A stretch of DNA of 64,000 bases from Halobacillus halophilus (lineage in GTDB: Bacteria; Bacillota; Bacilli; Bacillales; Halobacillaceae): contig NZ_JAIVAL010000003.1 in the NCBI RefSeq assembly GCF_020171985.1, positions 1-64,000 of the forward strand, written 5' to 3'. Made by a program: the position numbers and the translations under genes. The notes beneath the pieces are model-generated. The model worked only from the letters and a program-made list of their open reading frames with translations. It made no database searches and was not told where the DNA came from. This document shows positions 52,161 to 60,365 of this stretch, piece after piece. Within the stretch, counting starts at the first letter, position 1. Each line of letters opens with the position of its first letter.

Positions 52161-53156
52161 TTACTCTAAGATTCCCTGTTCTTCATAGAATTTCTTGGCT
52201 CCCGGGTGAAGAGGGGCCACTAAATCCTTAGCAATTTCATCACGGCCCAGCTGTTTCAATGCCCCGACCGAAACGCCTTCCGTGCCTAAGTATTCATAGT
52301 AACGCTTCGTCAGATCATAAACTACGTCTTCACTTAAGTCCGGGGAAACAATAATCATATTCTGAATTCCTACCGTTTCAACAGGATTCTCTAAGTTATA
52401 TTTGGCTTCATTTCCGGCTTCAATTTTATTGGCTTTGTAGAAAGGATATTTATCCATCAGTTTCTTAGCTGTTTCTCCTTTAATTTCTACGAAGTTAATA
52501 TCTGTTTGCTGCTGTAGATCTGTGATGTTGCTGTTCGGTACACCTGAAGTAAAGAAAGCCGCATCGAGATTTCCATTTTTCATTTCTTGTACGCTGTCTG
52601 CATAGCCTGTATGAGTTACCTTGGATAAGTCATCATAAGTCAGATCCACCGCTTCCAGTACTTTCTTCGCGCTCTGCTCTACTCCTGAACCTACTTTTCC
52701 AACGCCTACTTTTTTCCCTTTCAAATCTTCTATGGATTGGATACCGCTGTCTTTCAGCGCAACTACCTGCACCACATTCTGGTACATGCCGGCCATGGCT
52801 TGAACATCCACTGAATTTCCATCAAATTGTCCATTGCCTTCGATTGCATCATATCCCACATCACTCATAATGATAGCCATCTGATTTAATTGATCCTGGA
52901 TGTTCTGGATATTCGCTACAGAAGCTCCAGTCGATTCGACGGTTACGTTATCAATACTGTCACTTTCTTCAAAAACTGGCTTTAAAGCTCCGCCAATCGG
53001 ATAGTAAGTTCCTGATGTTCCTCCTGTTCCAAGTACAATAGATTTCGAATCCGATCCGCCTGATCCAGATGCTCCTTCTGAGCCTCCGTCTCCTCCACAG
53101 GCAGCTAATACCATCACTGAAGCAAGTGCTATAAAAAATACTAGTTTTTTCAACAT
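52161..53156 (-). CDS. TAXI-family TRAP solute-binding lipoprotein
   Basis: 331 residues. Lipoprotein signal LVFFIALASVMVLAACGGDGG with lipobox LAAC. TAXI landmarks: IVLGTGGTSGTYYPIGGAL, VESTGASVANIQNIQ, LKGKKVGVGKVGSGVEQSAKKVLEAVDL and GALKQLGRDEIAKDLVAPLHPGAKKFYEEQG. Captures the solute (often glutamate-like or another carboxylate) for the fused TRAP permease. ATG preceded by GGGGGA. A cre site and 9-bp direct repeats lie upstream. Confidence 0.93.
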   Translation of the reverse strand: MLKKLVFFIALASVMVLAACGGDGGSEGASGSGGSDSKSIVLGTGGTSGTYYPIGGALKPVFEESDSIDNVTVESTGASVANIQNIQDQLNQMAIIMSDVGYDAIEGNGQFDGNSVDVQAMAGMYQNVVQVVALKDSGIQSIEDLKGKKVGVGKVGSGVEQSAKKVLEAVDLTYDDLSKVTHTGYADSVQEMKNGNLDAAFFTSGVPNSNITDLQQQTDINFVEIKGETAKKLMDKYPFYKANKIEAGNEAKYNLENPVETVGIQNMIIVSPDLSEDVVYDLTKRYYEYLGTEGVSVGALKQLGRDEIAKDLVAPLHPGAKKFYEEQGILE

Positions 53157-53194
53157 CGTTCATCCCCCGTTTCTGAATTTCAAATTCTAAAACT

Positions 53195-53212
53195 AATGGT
53201 AACGCTTTCATA
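53195..53212 (-). promoter_or_regulatory. cre-like site for the TAXI-TRAP operon
   Basis: Minus strand TATGAAAGCGTTACCATT matches the cre consensus except for one W position. Lies about 40 bases before the TAXI gene start, so CcpA repression is likely. Confidence 0.65.
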
Positions 53213-53234
53213 TTATTTTTAGAATATTATGAAC

Positions 53235-53261
53235 ATATTGGACATTTTGGTCTTTTTGGTC
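53235..53261 (-). promoter_or_regulatory. Three 9-bp direct repeats, candidate response-regulator operator
   Basis: Minus strand GACCAAAAA, GACCAAAAT, GTCCAATAT in tandem, just upstream of a CATAAT -10-like box with no good -35. This is the geometry of an activator-dependent promoter; the neighbouring DcuR/CitT-type regulator is the natural candidate. Inference. Confidence 0.4.
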
Positions 53262-53329
53262 ACGTAATGAACAAAAAGAAAGGAGCAGTTAAAAATCATC
53301 GGTGATTTTCATAGAAGACTTATTAAACT

Positions 53330-53540
53330 AAAGGGCCGATTAGTTGAAGACTCAGTTTCGAGATAATTGGGTCCGTTACGTTAAATGGAAGTAGAGGCTG
53401 GTGGGGAAATAACTCGCTTTCCTGTGGGGGAACGGTGAGCTTCCTCACTCGTTTCACTCGCTGTGGGATCTCACCTGATTCCTTCTCCCACGGGAGTCTC
53501 GCCATTTCCCCACCAGCCCCACTTAGTTAGGAGAAACGGG
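53330..53540 (-). repeat. Structured intergenic element (R2a), inverted
   Basis: A perfect 15-bp closing stem GGCTGGTGGGGAAAT (53396-53410)/ATTTCCCCACCAGCC (53504-53518), with sequence unlike R1's closing stem but at the same place. The inner part keeps GCGAGACTCC and GGAAAGCGAGTT of R1 on the minus strand, but lacks the TCGCCACGT module. The tail near 53330-53375 matches that of R1. Confidence 0.75.
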
Positions 53541-53649
53541 CCCTTCAGAAAAGAAGTGCTTGGCTTCTATTACCTGCCCGAAATGTTTATGTATCGGGCA
53601 ATTAATCAAAATTATCGACTTTAAAACGCCTTTCACTGCTTCATGTTAT

Positions 53650-53935
53650 TTCCCTGAAAACTGGTACTTTTTGAGTGATTTCGAGTCTCTGATTCGGCCA
53701 GGTCCGGAGGGGGATGATGCAGACTCCTGTGGGATGAACATGATCGGTGAGACCCCGGAAAGCTTTAGCTTGAGGAGGCTCAGCACATATAGGAAGTTCG
53801 ACTAAAATCGCCACGTCCTGTGGCAACGTCGAACGACCCTGCATCGTGCAGGGCCGAAAAGCGAAATCGTCCCCCGCAGGACCAAATTCTCACAAAAGTC
53901 TCCAAACTGAGTCTTCAAGTAACGGGAGCTTTACT
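53650..53935 (+). repeat. Structured intergenic element (R2b)
   Basis: Closing stem GGTCC (53701-53705) and GGGGGATGAT (53709-53718) pair with ATCGTCCCCC (53866-53875) and GGACC (53879-53883). Inner stems: TTCGAC (53797-53802)/GTCGAA (53828-53833), GCCAC/GTGGC, and CCCTGCA (53837-53843)/TGCAGGG (53847-53853). It points toward R2a's tail with a shared end sequence. Together the two fill most of the 850-base gap between the TAXI gene and the response regulator. Confidence 0.78.
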
Positions 53936-53968
53936 GGAAATTCAACTTGGCAATCCAGAAGCCAGAAT

Positions 53969-54004
53969 TAAAAAAAGACTTTTTGCCTGATCTGCAAAAA
54001 GTCT
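53969..54004 (-). terminator. Terminator after the response regulator
   Basis: AGACTTTTTGC/GCAAAAAGTCT stem, seven-base loop, and TTTTTTT on the minus strand. Confidence 0.85.
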
Positions 54005-54690
54005 CATACCTTCATTTGATAACGATTAACCGGGCGTCCTACCCCTCCATACTGAATATCAATCTCCACATCACCTATCCTTTGAAGATATTCTAGATAC
54101 CTGCGTGCTGTCACTCTTGCCATTCCTACACCGTCTGCTACCTGTTCAGCGGATAAAGCATCAGAGTTTCGGCTGAGAAACGTAATGATTTGCTCCAGGG
54201 TCTGCTGGTTTAGTCCTTTAGGTAATTCTTTAACATCCTGATCAATCTTACTGCCCACCAGCTCATCGATCTGCTGCTGTTGCAAACCTCCCGTACCACT
54301 CATTTCCGAACGGAAATCCCGGTAGTTTGTGAGCGCTTGCTGCAGACGTTCAAATTTAAAGGGTTTAATCAAATAATCAACGGCGCCGTGCCTGAACATG
54401 GAGCGGATGGTATCTTTATCATTGGCTGCGGTAATTACAATAACATCAACATCAAACGCATGCTTTCGTATTTCTTTAAGGGCTTCCACACCATCCTGCT
54501 CCGGCATAAAAATATCCAGAATGATCAGATGAGGAGAAAGCTCTTTAGCTAATCTCACTCCTTCTTTCCCATCCGAAGCAACATCCACAACTTGAAACGG
54601 TGACACTCGTTCAATGAATTGCCGATTTACCTCCTGGACCATGGGGTCGTCTTCAATTAACAACACTTCAATAACCTGTTGCCTGCTCAT
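54004..54690 (-). CDS. Response regulator, DcuR/CitT/DctR type
   Basis: 228 residues. Receiver domain: LLIEDDPMVQEVNRQFIERV, phosphoacceptor Asp in LIILDIFMPEQDG, VIVITAANDKDTI, and DYLIKPFKFERLQQAL. The C-terminal DNA-binding part is the winged-helix region of citrate/C4-dicarboxylate regulators (LSAEQVADGVGMARVTARRYLEYLQRIGDVEIDIQYGGVGRPVNRYQM). Start at 54690 follows GAGGAGG and lies 23 bases inside the kinase gene. Probable targets: TAXI-TRAP operon and/or the divergent DctP-type gene. Confidence 0.9.
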   Translation of the reverse strand: MSRQQVIEVLLIEDDPMVQEVNRQFIERVSPFQVVDVASDGKEGVRLAKELSPHLIILDIFMPEQDGVEALKEIRKHAFDVDVIVITAANDKDTIRSMFRHGAVDYLIKPFKFERLQQALTNYRDFRSEMSGTGGLQQQQIDELVGSKIDQDVKELPKGLNQQTLEQIITFLSRNSDALSAEQVADGVGMARVTARRYLEYLQRIGDVEIDIQYGGVGRPVNRYQMKV

Positions 54691-56287
54691 AAGAATCCTC
54701 CTCAAGTGTCATGGGAAACGTAATAAATACACTTGTGCCTTCTCCCCTCTGAGAAAACACTTCGATCTCTCCCAGTCCTTTATCCACGATATTGTTTACT
54801 AAATAAAGCCCGATCCCTGAGCCCTTCTGTCCTTTTGTTGTAAACCCTTTTTCAAAGATAGCGGCTTGCTTTTCACTGGAAATGCCCTTGCCGTTGTCCT
54901 CCACACTGATGGAACAGCTGTGTTCATTTTGCAAGATAGAAACATCAATCCACTTTTCTTCACGTTCGATTTCCTCAAAGGCGTGAAAAGCGTTTTCGAT
55001 AAGATTGCCTAATATCAGAACAAAATCATGCTGGTCAAGTAAAGGCGGGTACCGGTGCATTTCACTTTGGCTATCAATCATCACTTCGATTCCAAGTTCT
55101 TTACCACGGCTTACTTTACTGAGCAATAGACCGGATAAACTGTAATCCTTCAAATTCTTCACTAAAAAGTTAGACAGGCGCTCCTGTTTTTCTGAAGTTT
55201 CAAATACAAAATCCAGTGCTTTATCTTTCTGATCCAGTTGAATGAGACCCGCAATAGTATGAAGCTTGTTGAGGTGCTCATGATTTTGAACACGTAACGC
55301 ATCCACAAAAGCTTTTACACCTGTTAGTTCCTCAGCGAGTCTGGTAACATCTGTCCGGTCCTGGAAAATAACCACCGCACCGATTGTCTGCTCTTCTACT
55401 CTTATCGGCACACGTGTGCTCATTACTAAAGTGCTCCCCAGCCGAAGCTCTTCATTATAAACACCCTGTCCTGAAGAGAGTACGTCCCCAAGTCTGATGT
55501 CCGGCATAACCTGTTCGATCCTTTGCTTTCTTTGATCTCCTTTAATATCAAGAATCGTTTTAGCTTTATCGTTCATAATTGTAATTTTTCCTTCATTATC
55601 AATGGCTACAATTCCTTCATTCATAGCCTGAAAAGTGGCCGTTCGCTCTACAAGCAGCTGAACTACTTCGTGAGGCTCCAATTGAAATGTCTGTTCTTTT
55701 AAATGCCTGGCGAGCAGCCAGGAACCAGTAATTCCGAAAAGTCCAGTTAATAAAAGCACAAGCAGAATTTCGCTTTTCATTCCAAGCAGAATTTCCTTCA
55801 GTGAGGGGAGGAGATTTCCGACAATCACGACACCGATCTGCTCGTGATCTTCGTTCATCACGGGGACAAATCCGCGTACAGCTACTCCCATTACCCCTTC
55901 GGCCTTAGAAGTATAACTATGCTCCCCAAAGGCAGGCCCTTCATCCTTGCCCGAAGATAAAGTGCCGAGTTTCTCTTCCACTGGGTGAGAATATCGAATA
56001 CGATTCATATTCAGAACTACGATATAGTCCGAACTGTTAATTGTACGAATCCGCTCCACTACAGGATTAATTTTCTTCCAACCCTCTGATTCGGTTAACC
56101 CTTCTTTAAGAGCTGGTAGATTTGCAATAGTCCTTCCAGTGACGAGGGCGTGCTCTCCAAGTGATTCTTCTTTGGATTCAATCGTATTTCCTATAATGAT
56201 AATACCGCCTATTAAAACGGTAAAGGCTACAATTCCAAATGATAGAATAGTAATCTTCCAGCGGATGGGCATCCGTTTAAGTGACAT
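54668..56287 (-). CDS. Sensor histidine kinase, DcuS/CitA type
   Basis: 539 residues. First helix (ITILSFGIVAFTVLIGGIIII), a periplasmic-type PAS/Cache sensor about residues 30-165 (IVVLNMNRIRYSHPVEEKLGTLSSGKDEGPAFGEHSYTSKAEG), second helix (LLVLLLTGLFGITGSWLL), a cytoplasmic PAS (FQAMNEGIVAIDNEGKITIMNDKA), H-box LRVQNHEHLNKLHTIAGLIQLD, and an ATPase domain (ILGNLIENAFHAF; GKGISSEKQAAIFEKGFTTKGQKGSGIGLYLV). Senses an external carboxylate, possibly with help from the divergent DctP-like protein. Overlaps the regulator gene. Confidence 0.92.
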   Translation of the reverse strand: MSLKRMPIRWKITILSFGIVAFTVLIGGIIIIGNTIESKEESLGEHALVTGRTIANLPALKEGLTESEGWKKINPVVERIRTINSSDYIVVLNMNRIRYSHPVEEKLGTLSSGKDEGPAFGEHSYTSKAEGVMGVAVRGFVPVMNEDHEQIGVVIVGNLLPSLKEILLGMKSEILLVLLLTGLFGITGSWLLARHLKEQTFQLEPHEVVQLLVERTATFQAMNEGIVAIDNEGKITIMNDKAKTILDIKGDQRKQRIEQVMPDIRLGDVLSSGQGVYNEELRLGSTLVMSTRVPIRVEEQTIGAVVIFQDRTDVTRLAEELTGVKAFVDALRVQNHEHLNKLHTIAGLIQLDQKDKALDFVFETSEKQERLSNFLVKNLKDYSLSGLLLSKVSRGKELGIEVMIDSQSEMHRYPPLLDQHDFVLILGNLIENAFHAFEEIEREEKWIDVSILQNEHSCSISVEDNGKGISSEKQAAIFEKGFTTKGQKGSGIGLYLVNNIVDKGLGEIEVFSQRGEGTSVFITFPMTLEEDSYEQATGY

Positions 56288-56381
56288 GACCGATCTTCCT
56301 CCCTCGTCTATTATTAATAGTGTATCACTTTAAAGCAGGCCTATGTTACACTATTGGAAACGATTACAAGGAGTATTCGCT

Positions 56382-57434
56382 TTGAAAACGGTCGCAGCCA
56401 TTTGTTTATTTATTTTCACAGGAATCGTGACAGCTTTTGTATTCGGATTCGATTTAAATGGATCCCAGGCTTCCTTGCAGTACGATGATGAACAGGAAGG
56501 AATTGAAGATAAAGTCGTCATTAAATTCAGTCATGTCGTTGCCGAAAACACCCCAAAAGGCAGAGCCGTCCGGCGCTTCGCCTCCCTCGTCCGTGAGCGG
56601 ACAGACGGGGATATTAAAGTGGAGATTTATCCGAATGGAACCCTTTATAACGACCAAAATGAGTATGACGCCTTACTAAACGGCCATATTCAAATGATCG
56701 CACCGGCTACATCCAAGCTTACCGAGCGATTCCCTAAATGGCAGGTCCTGGATCTCCCATTTGCCTTTCCCACCTATCAAGCAGTGGAAGAAGCGTACGA
56801 GGGGACGATCGGTCAGACGCTCATGAATCAATTGGGGCCTAAGGTAAAGGGAATGACCTTTTGGTACAACGGCTATAAACAAGTAACCAGCAGCGAAGAA
56901 CCGATGATCTTGCCTTCTGATTTCAACCAAACTCACGTTAGAATCATGCCTAGTCCTGTTATCGAGTCTCAGTTCCATGCCCTTGGAGCAAGTACCAGTC
57001 AGATGCCGTTCAATAAAACGTACAGTAATCTGGAAGTCGATTTTATTAATGGTCAGGAAAATACTTTATCAAACATCTACTCTAAGAATCTATACAAAGA
57101 ACAAGACTACTTAACGATCAGTAATCACGGCTACCTGGGTTATGTAGTCCTTATGAATGACGAGTTTTGGAGTGAACTCTCTAACGAACATCAGGTTATA
57201 ATTTCACAGGCCTTAGAAGAAACGACTGATTGGATTAAAAGGCATTCCATAGAAATTAACGATACACACCTTCGTCAGATTAAACGGGACGACTCTCTGG
57301 AGGTACATTATTTAACAAAAGAACAACGTGCCTTGTGGAAAGAGGCTGTTCAGCCTGTATATCGGGAAACAGAGCCTATCGCCGGGGAACATCTAATGGA
57401 AGAAGTTTATCGCTTACAAGAAAAATATCAATAG
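56382..57434 (+). CDS. DctP-type TRAP solute-binding protein (orphan)
   Basis: 350 residues. N-terminal helix (VAAICLFIFTGIVTAFVFGF) acts as signal or anchor with no lipobox or clear cleavage site. DctP landmarks: VIKFSHVVAENTPKGRAVRRFASLVRERTDGDIKVEIYPNGTLYND, MIAPATSKLTERFPKWQVLDLPFAF, VRIMPSPVIESQFHALGASTSQMPFNKTYSNLEVDFINGQENTLSNIYSKNLYK. No matching DctQ/DctM genes are near. B. subtilis DctB is such a protein and works with the DctS kinase as co-sensor. TTG at 56382 has AAGGAG eight bases upstream; the ATG at 56343 has none. Confidence 0.88.
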   Translation: MKTVAAICLFIFTGIVTAFVFGFDLNGSQASLQYDDEQEGIEDKVVIKFSHVVAENTPKGRAVRRFASLVRERTDGDIKVEIYPNGTLYNDQNEYDALLNGHIQMIAPATSKLTERFPKWQVLDLPFAFPTYQAVEEAYEGTIGQTLMNQLGPKVKGMTFWYNGYKQVTSSEEPMILPSDFNQTHVRIMPSPVIESQFHALGASTSQMPFNKTYSNLEVDFINGQENTLSNIYSKNLYKEQDYLTISNHGYLGYVVLMNDEFWSELSNEHQVIISQALEETTDWIKRHSIEINDTHLRQIKRDDSLEVHYLTKEQRALWKEAVQPVYRETEPIAGEHLMEEVYRLQEKYQ

Positions 57435-57453
57435 GAACACTGGAGGAATTAAT

Positions 57454-57759
57454 ATGAACACATTATTTGTAGCTGGTCATTCTAAACTGCCTACCGGAAT
57501 GGCCGCAAACCACATATCCGAATCTTTAACGCTTACTTTGGAAGTTGATAAAAAATATGGTGTCATAGTGGACGCTTCCTGTACGCTCGCCACAGATCAT
57601 GGAAGAGAATTTATCAAATCCTTATTAAAAGGCTACAGTTTAAAAGAAGGTACAGACGAACCGGTCGCGCGTCTTAAAGAAGGCTATCTCGGCAAAGCCG
57701 GGAATGCTCTCGAAGCTGCTTTGAAAGATTCATATAAACAATATCAGCTTCACCAGTAA
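57454..57759 (+). CDS. DUF3870 domain protein
   Basis: 101 residues: MNTLFVAGHSKLPTGMAANHISESLTLTLEVDKKYGVIVDASCTLATDHGREFIKSLLKGYSL. This matches DUF3870, small proteins often found near carboxylate or amino acid catabolic genes. A Cys (CTLAT) and AGHSKLP motif are conserved in the family as I recall it. Follows the DctP-type gene by 19 bases, so co-transcribed. Function unknown. Confidence 0.85.
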   Translation: MNTLFVAGHSKLPTGMAANHISESLTLTLEVDKKYGVIVDASCTLATDHGREFIKSLLKGYSLKEGTDEPVARLKEGYLGKAGNALEAALKDSYKQYQLHQ

Positions 57760-57785
57760 AAGCCACCACAGGTGGCTTTTTTCTT
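57759..57785 (+). terminator. Terminator after DUF3870
   Basis: AAAGCCACC/GGTGGCTTTTTTC hairpin with a short loop, overlapping the end of the gene. Confidence 0.85.
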
Positions 57786-57794
57786 TCCTTCTTT

Positions 57795-57990
57795 AAAACC
57801 AAAATGCATCCCGGAAGGCGGAGCCTGAGGAAGCTTACCATATGGGAGGTTCGACTAAGATCGCCACGTCATGTGGCAACGTCGAACGACCCTGCATCCT
57901 GCAGGGCCGGAAAGCGAAATCATCCCCTGAAGGACTTTCCTCTCAACCTAAGTATCTCGAAATCAAGTCTTCAAGTAATTGGAGCTTTTC
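57795..57990 (+). repeat. Structured intergenic element (R3), 5'-shortened
   Basis: Keeps TTCGAC (57850-57855)/GTCGAA (57881-57886), GCCAC/GTGGC, CCCTGCA (57890-57896)/TGCAGGG (57900-57906), GGAAAGCGAA and the tail near 57960-57987. The 5' half that would pair with ATCATCCCC is missing or decayed. It fills most of the 57760-58091 gap. Confidence 0.72.
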
Positions 57991-58091
57991 TGTAATAAAA
58001 AAAGGATATTTACCAGAACAAAAAATAATCCATAAAGAGGAAAAATGTAGTAATCTAATAGTAAGATATAGTAAAGAGAAAGGGGATAAAG

Positions 58092-59090
58092 ATGTATAAA
58101 GGACCCATTTGGCGCAAGATCTCAAGAGCCGCAAGCCTGATTATGAACAACCAGAAAGAAATTTATTTCATACTGGTTACCCTCGGCATTATCGGTTCAA
58201 TAGCTTATGGAGCATTCTTCTATTATGAAATCTCAGCCAGTGCCTACGCAGAAAGCCCAAAAACCTTTATCGATTACCTCATCCGACCTTCCCTCCTGGC
58301 CCTTTTTGTAGTTGCTATTTTAATTATGTTTACCGTTTTCTTTGCCCGAGTCTTATCCTTATCCGCTTTGAAGAGTTTAACCGTATTTAAGTTAGGTGTA
58401 GAATTTGGGGAATGGGAAGAAAAAGAACGAGCAATCGCCAGTAACTTCCGTTTCACTTCTTCTGTCTTAAAAAACCATGAAGATACGCTCATCAAGTTAG
58501 TCAGGGAAAAGAGAACGGCCCTTCCAGATATTGTTGAGTATTTGGTGGCTGAATTTAACAAATTGATTAAAGCGACCAAGAATGACATTAAGATGGAAAT
58601 TGATATCGTCTCTTACTCTCAGTTGGAGAATTTTGAACAGAATGTCTATGAAGAAATTGTCTCTGATCCCTACAGCACGACAAGGTATTACAACTCCGTT
58701 TTTGGGCCATACAACCTTTTACTCGGTGTAGTTGAAAGACCGACCGAAGAAGATACGGTTATTGTGAGAATGAGAAAAGAGAGTGCATTCGTGATGGATG
58801 AATATGACCGTGAAACACTGGAGAGTCTGCTTGCGTATGCTGTTAACTTGAAAGAAACCTTAGAACTAAGAAAAACAGCATACCTAAAAGGTGTAATGAA
58901 TCCAAGCGGGGCCGAGGTTCCTGCTGGGCCCTGGGTATTGACGAATTCCAACTCACTCCCGGAGAAATTAACAAGCTCTGTTAGTAAAGATCACTCCATG
59001 CCTGAGGAACATTACGCCTCTCCTGAGTTCGATGATTATGAGAAGACGCCGATGTCCATTATGGATCTTTACCACAAAAGAAACTGCTGA
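58092..59090 (+). CDS. Two-helix membrane protein with cytoplasmic domain, unknown
   Basis: 332 residues. Two membrane helices (about 24-44, YFILVTLGIIGSIAYGAFFYY; 68-88, LLALFVVAILIMFTVFFARVL) then a 240-residue soluble domain of mixed alpha/beta (LLGVVERPTEEDTVIVRMRKESAFVMDEYDRETLESLLAYAVNLKETLELRK) that loosely recalls a GAF fold. Not recognised. AAGGGG precedes the ATG. Alone, with its own terminator. Confidence 0.7.
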   Translation: MYKGPIWRKISRAASLIMNNQKEIYFILVTLGIIGSIAYGAFFYYEISASAYAESPKTFIDYLIRPSLLALFVVAILIMFTVFFARVLSLSALKSLTVFKLGVEFGEWEEKERAIASNFRFTSSVLKNHEDTLIKLVREKRTALPDIVEYLVAEFNKLIKATKNDIKMEIDIVSYSQLENFEQNVYEEIVSDPYSTTRYYNSVFGPYNLLLGVVERPTEEDTVIVRMRKESAFVMDEYDRETLESLLAYAVNLKETLELRKTAYLKGVMNPSGAEVPAGPWVLTNSNSLPEKLTSSVSKDHSMPEEHYASPEFDDYEKTPMSIMDLYHKRNC

Positions 59091-59112
59091 ATTCAATATA
59101 TTTCCTATTTAA

Positions 59113-59145
59113 AAGAGACCAGTGGCAGGCACTGGTCTCTTCTTT
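59113..59145 (+). terminator. Bidirectional terminator
   Basis: AAGAGACCAGTG/CACTGGTCTCTT 12-bp stem with T-rich flank, between convergent genes. Confidence 0.88.
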
Positions 59146-60351
59146 TTAACTCACTTTAACTTGTTCCAACTCTGGAATCCGCTCAGCAATCTCTTTCCCA
59201 ATTTCAAAAGAAGCGGTTGCCGCAGGTGAGGGGGCATTACACACATGAACAGAACGCTTACCCGTAATGATATGAAAATCATCGACGAGACGTCCATCCT
59301 TCAACATGGCCTGAGCCCGGACGCCAGCATCTGTTGGAATTACATCTTCTTCTTGAATATCCGGTACCAGGCGTTGAAGGCTCTTCACAAAACTCTCTTT
59401 ATGAAAAGAGCGCACCATTTCCTTCATGCCTTCTTTCATATTGAGTCTTGCCATTTTCCAAAACCCAGGGAATGATAAAACATCCAACGCATCTTTCCAG
59501 TGAAAATCGGTCTTACGATACCCTTCACGCTTAAAGCTTAGTACAGCGTTTGGTCCTGCATGGATGCCACCGTCCATCATCTTCGTCAAATGAACGCCGA
59601 GAAAAGGGAAAGCAGGATTCGGAATCGGATAAATCAGACCTTTTACCAAATGGCTCTTCTCCTCGGTTAATTTAAAATATTCTCCTCTGAACGGGACAAT
59701 CTGCAGATCCGTATGAATTCCAGCCATCCGGACAAGCCGGTCGCTGTGAAGACCTGCGCAGTTTATGAGATAGCGCGATTTCAGTGTGCGCTCGCTCGTT
59801 TCTATCGTAACCTCGCTGGTCCCCTCGTCAATTGTCTCGACGGCGGATCCAAATGAAAACTCGACACCGGCCTGCCTGAGCAATTCTGCGATTTTTACAC
59901 TGACCTTCTTATAATTCACAATGCCTGTTGAAGGAACGCGGAGTCCTTCAATCCCATTGGCGTACGGTTCAATTTCCTGCAATTCCTTACGCCCAATCCT
60001 CGTTACATTTAATCCATTTTCCTGAACGCGATCGTACAGGGCTTCTAAACGAGGAATTTCCTCTTGTTCGGTTGCAACCAGCACTTTTCCGCACACTTCA
60101 TGAGGAACGTCATGAGTCTCACAGAATTCTACCATTGAGTTCCTGCCTTGCATGGCCATCCGCGCTTTTAAGCTGCCAGGCTTGTAATAGACACCTGAGT
60201 GGATGACGCCACTATTTCTTCCAGTCTGATGGGCAGAAAGTTCCTGTTCCTTTTCAACAACCATAATGGATGCGCCGGGGTTCTTCTGAATGATGGCGAA
60301 GGCTGTGGACAGACCCACAATCCCCCCGCCGATAATCACATAATCATACAT
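59146..60351 (-). CDS. lhgO: L-2-hydroxyglutarate oxidase
   Basis: 401-residue FAD enzyme oxidising L-2-hydroxyglutarate to 2-oxoglutarate, passing electrons to quinone. Landmarks: DYVIIGGGIVGLSTAFAI (FAD loop), HQTGRNSGVIHSGVYYKPGSLKA, YLINCAGLHSDRLVRMAG, PFRGEYFKLT, FPFLGVHLTKMMDGGIHAGPNAVL and NAPSPAATASFEIG. Length normal. Follows csiD by 14 bases; the two perform the glutarate to 2-oxoglutarate route. Confidence 0.95.
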   Translation of the reverse strand: MYDYVIIGGGIVGLSTAFAIIQKNPGASIMVVEKEQELSAHQTGRNSGVIHSGVYYKPGSLKARMAMQGRNSMVEFCETHDVPHEVCGKVLVATEQEEIPRLEALYDRVQENGLNVTRIGRKELQEIEPYANGIEGLRVPSTGIVNYKKVSVKIAELLRQAGVEFSFGSAVETIDEGTSEVTIETSERTLKSRYLINCAGLHSDRLVRMAGIHTDLQIVPFRGEYFKLTEEKSHLVKGLIYPIPNPAFPFLGVHLTKMMDGGIHAGPNAVLSFKREGYRKTDFHWKDALDVLSFPGFWKMARLNMKEGMKEMVRSFHKESFVKSLQRLVPDIQEEDVIPTDAGVRAQAMLKDGRLVDDFHIITGKRSVHVCNAPSPAATASFEIGKEIAERIPELEQVKVS

Positions 60352-60365
60352 TCTTCCGCCTCCTA

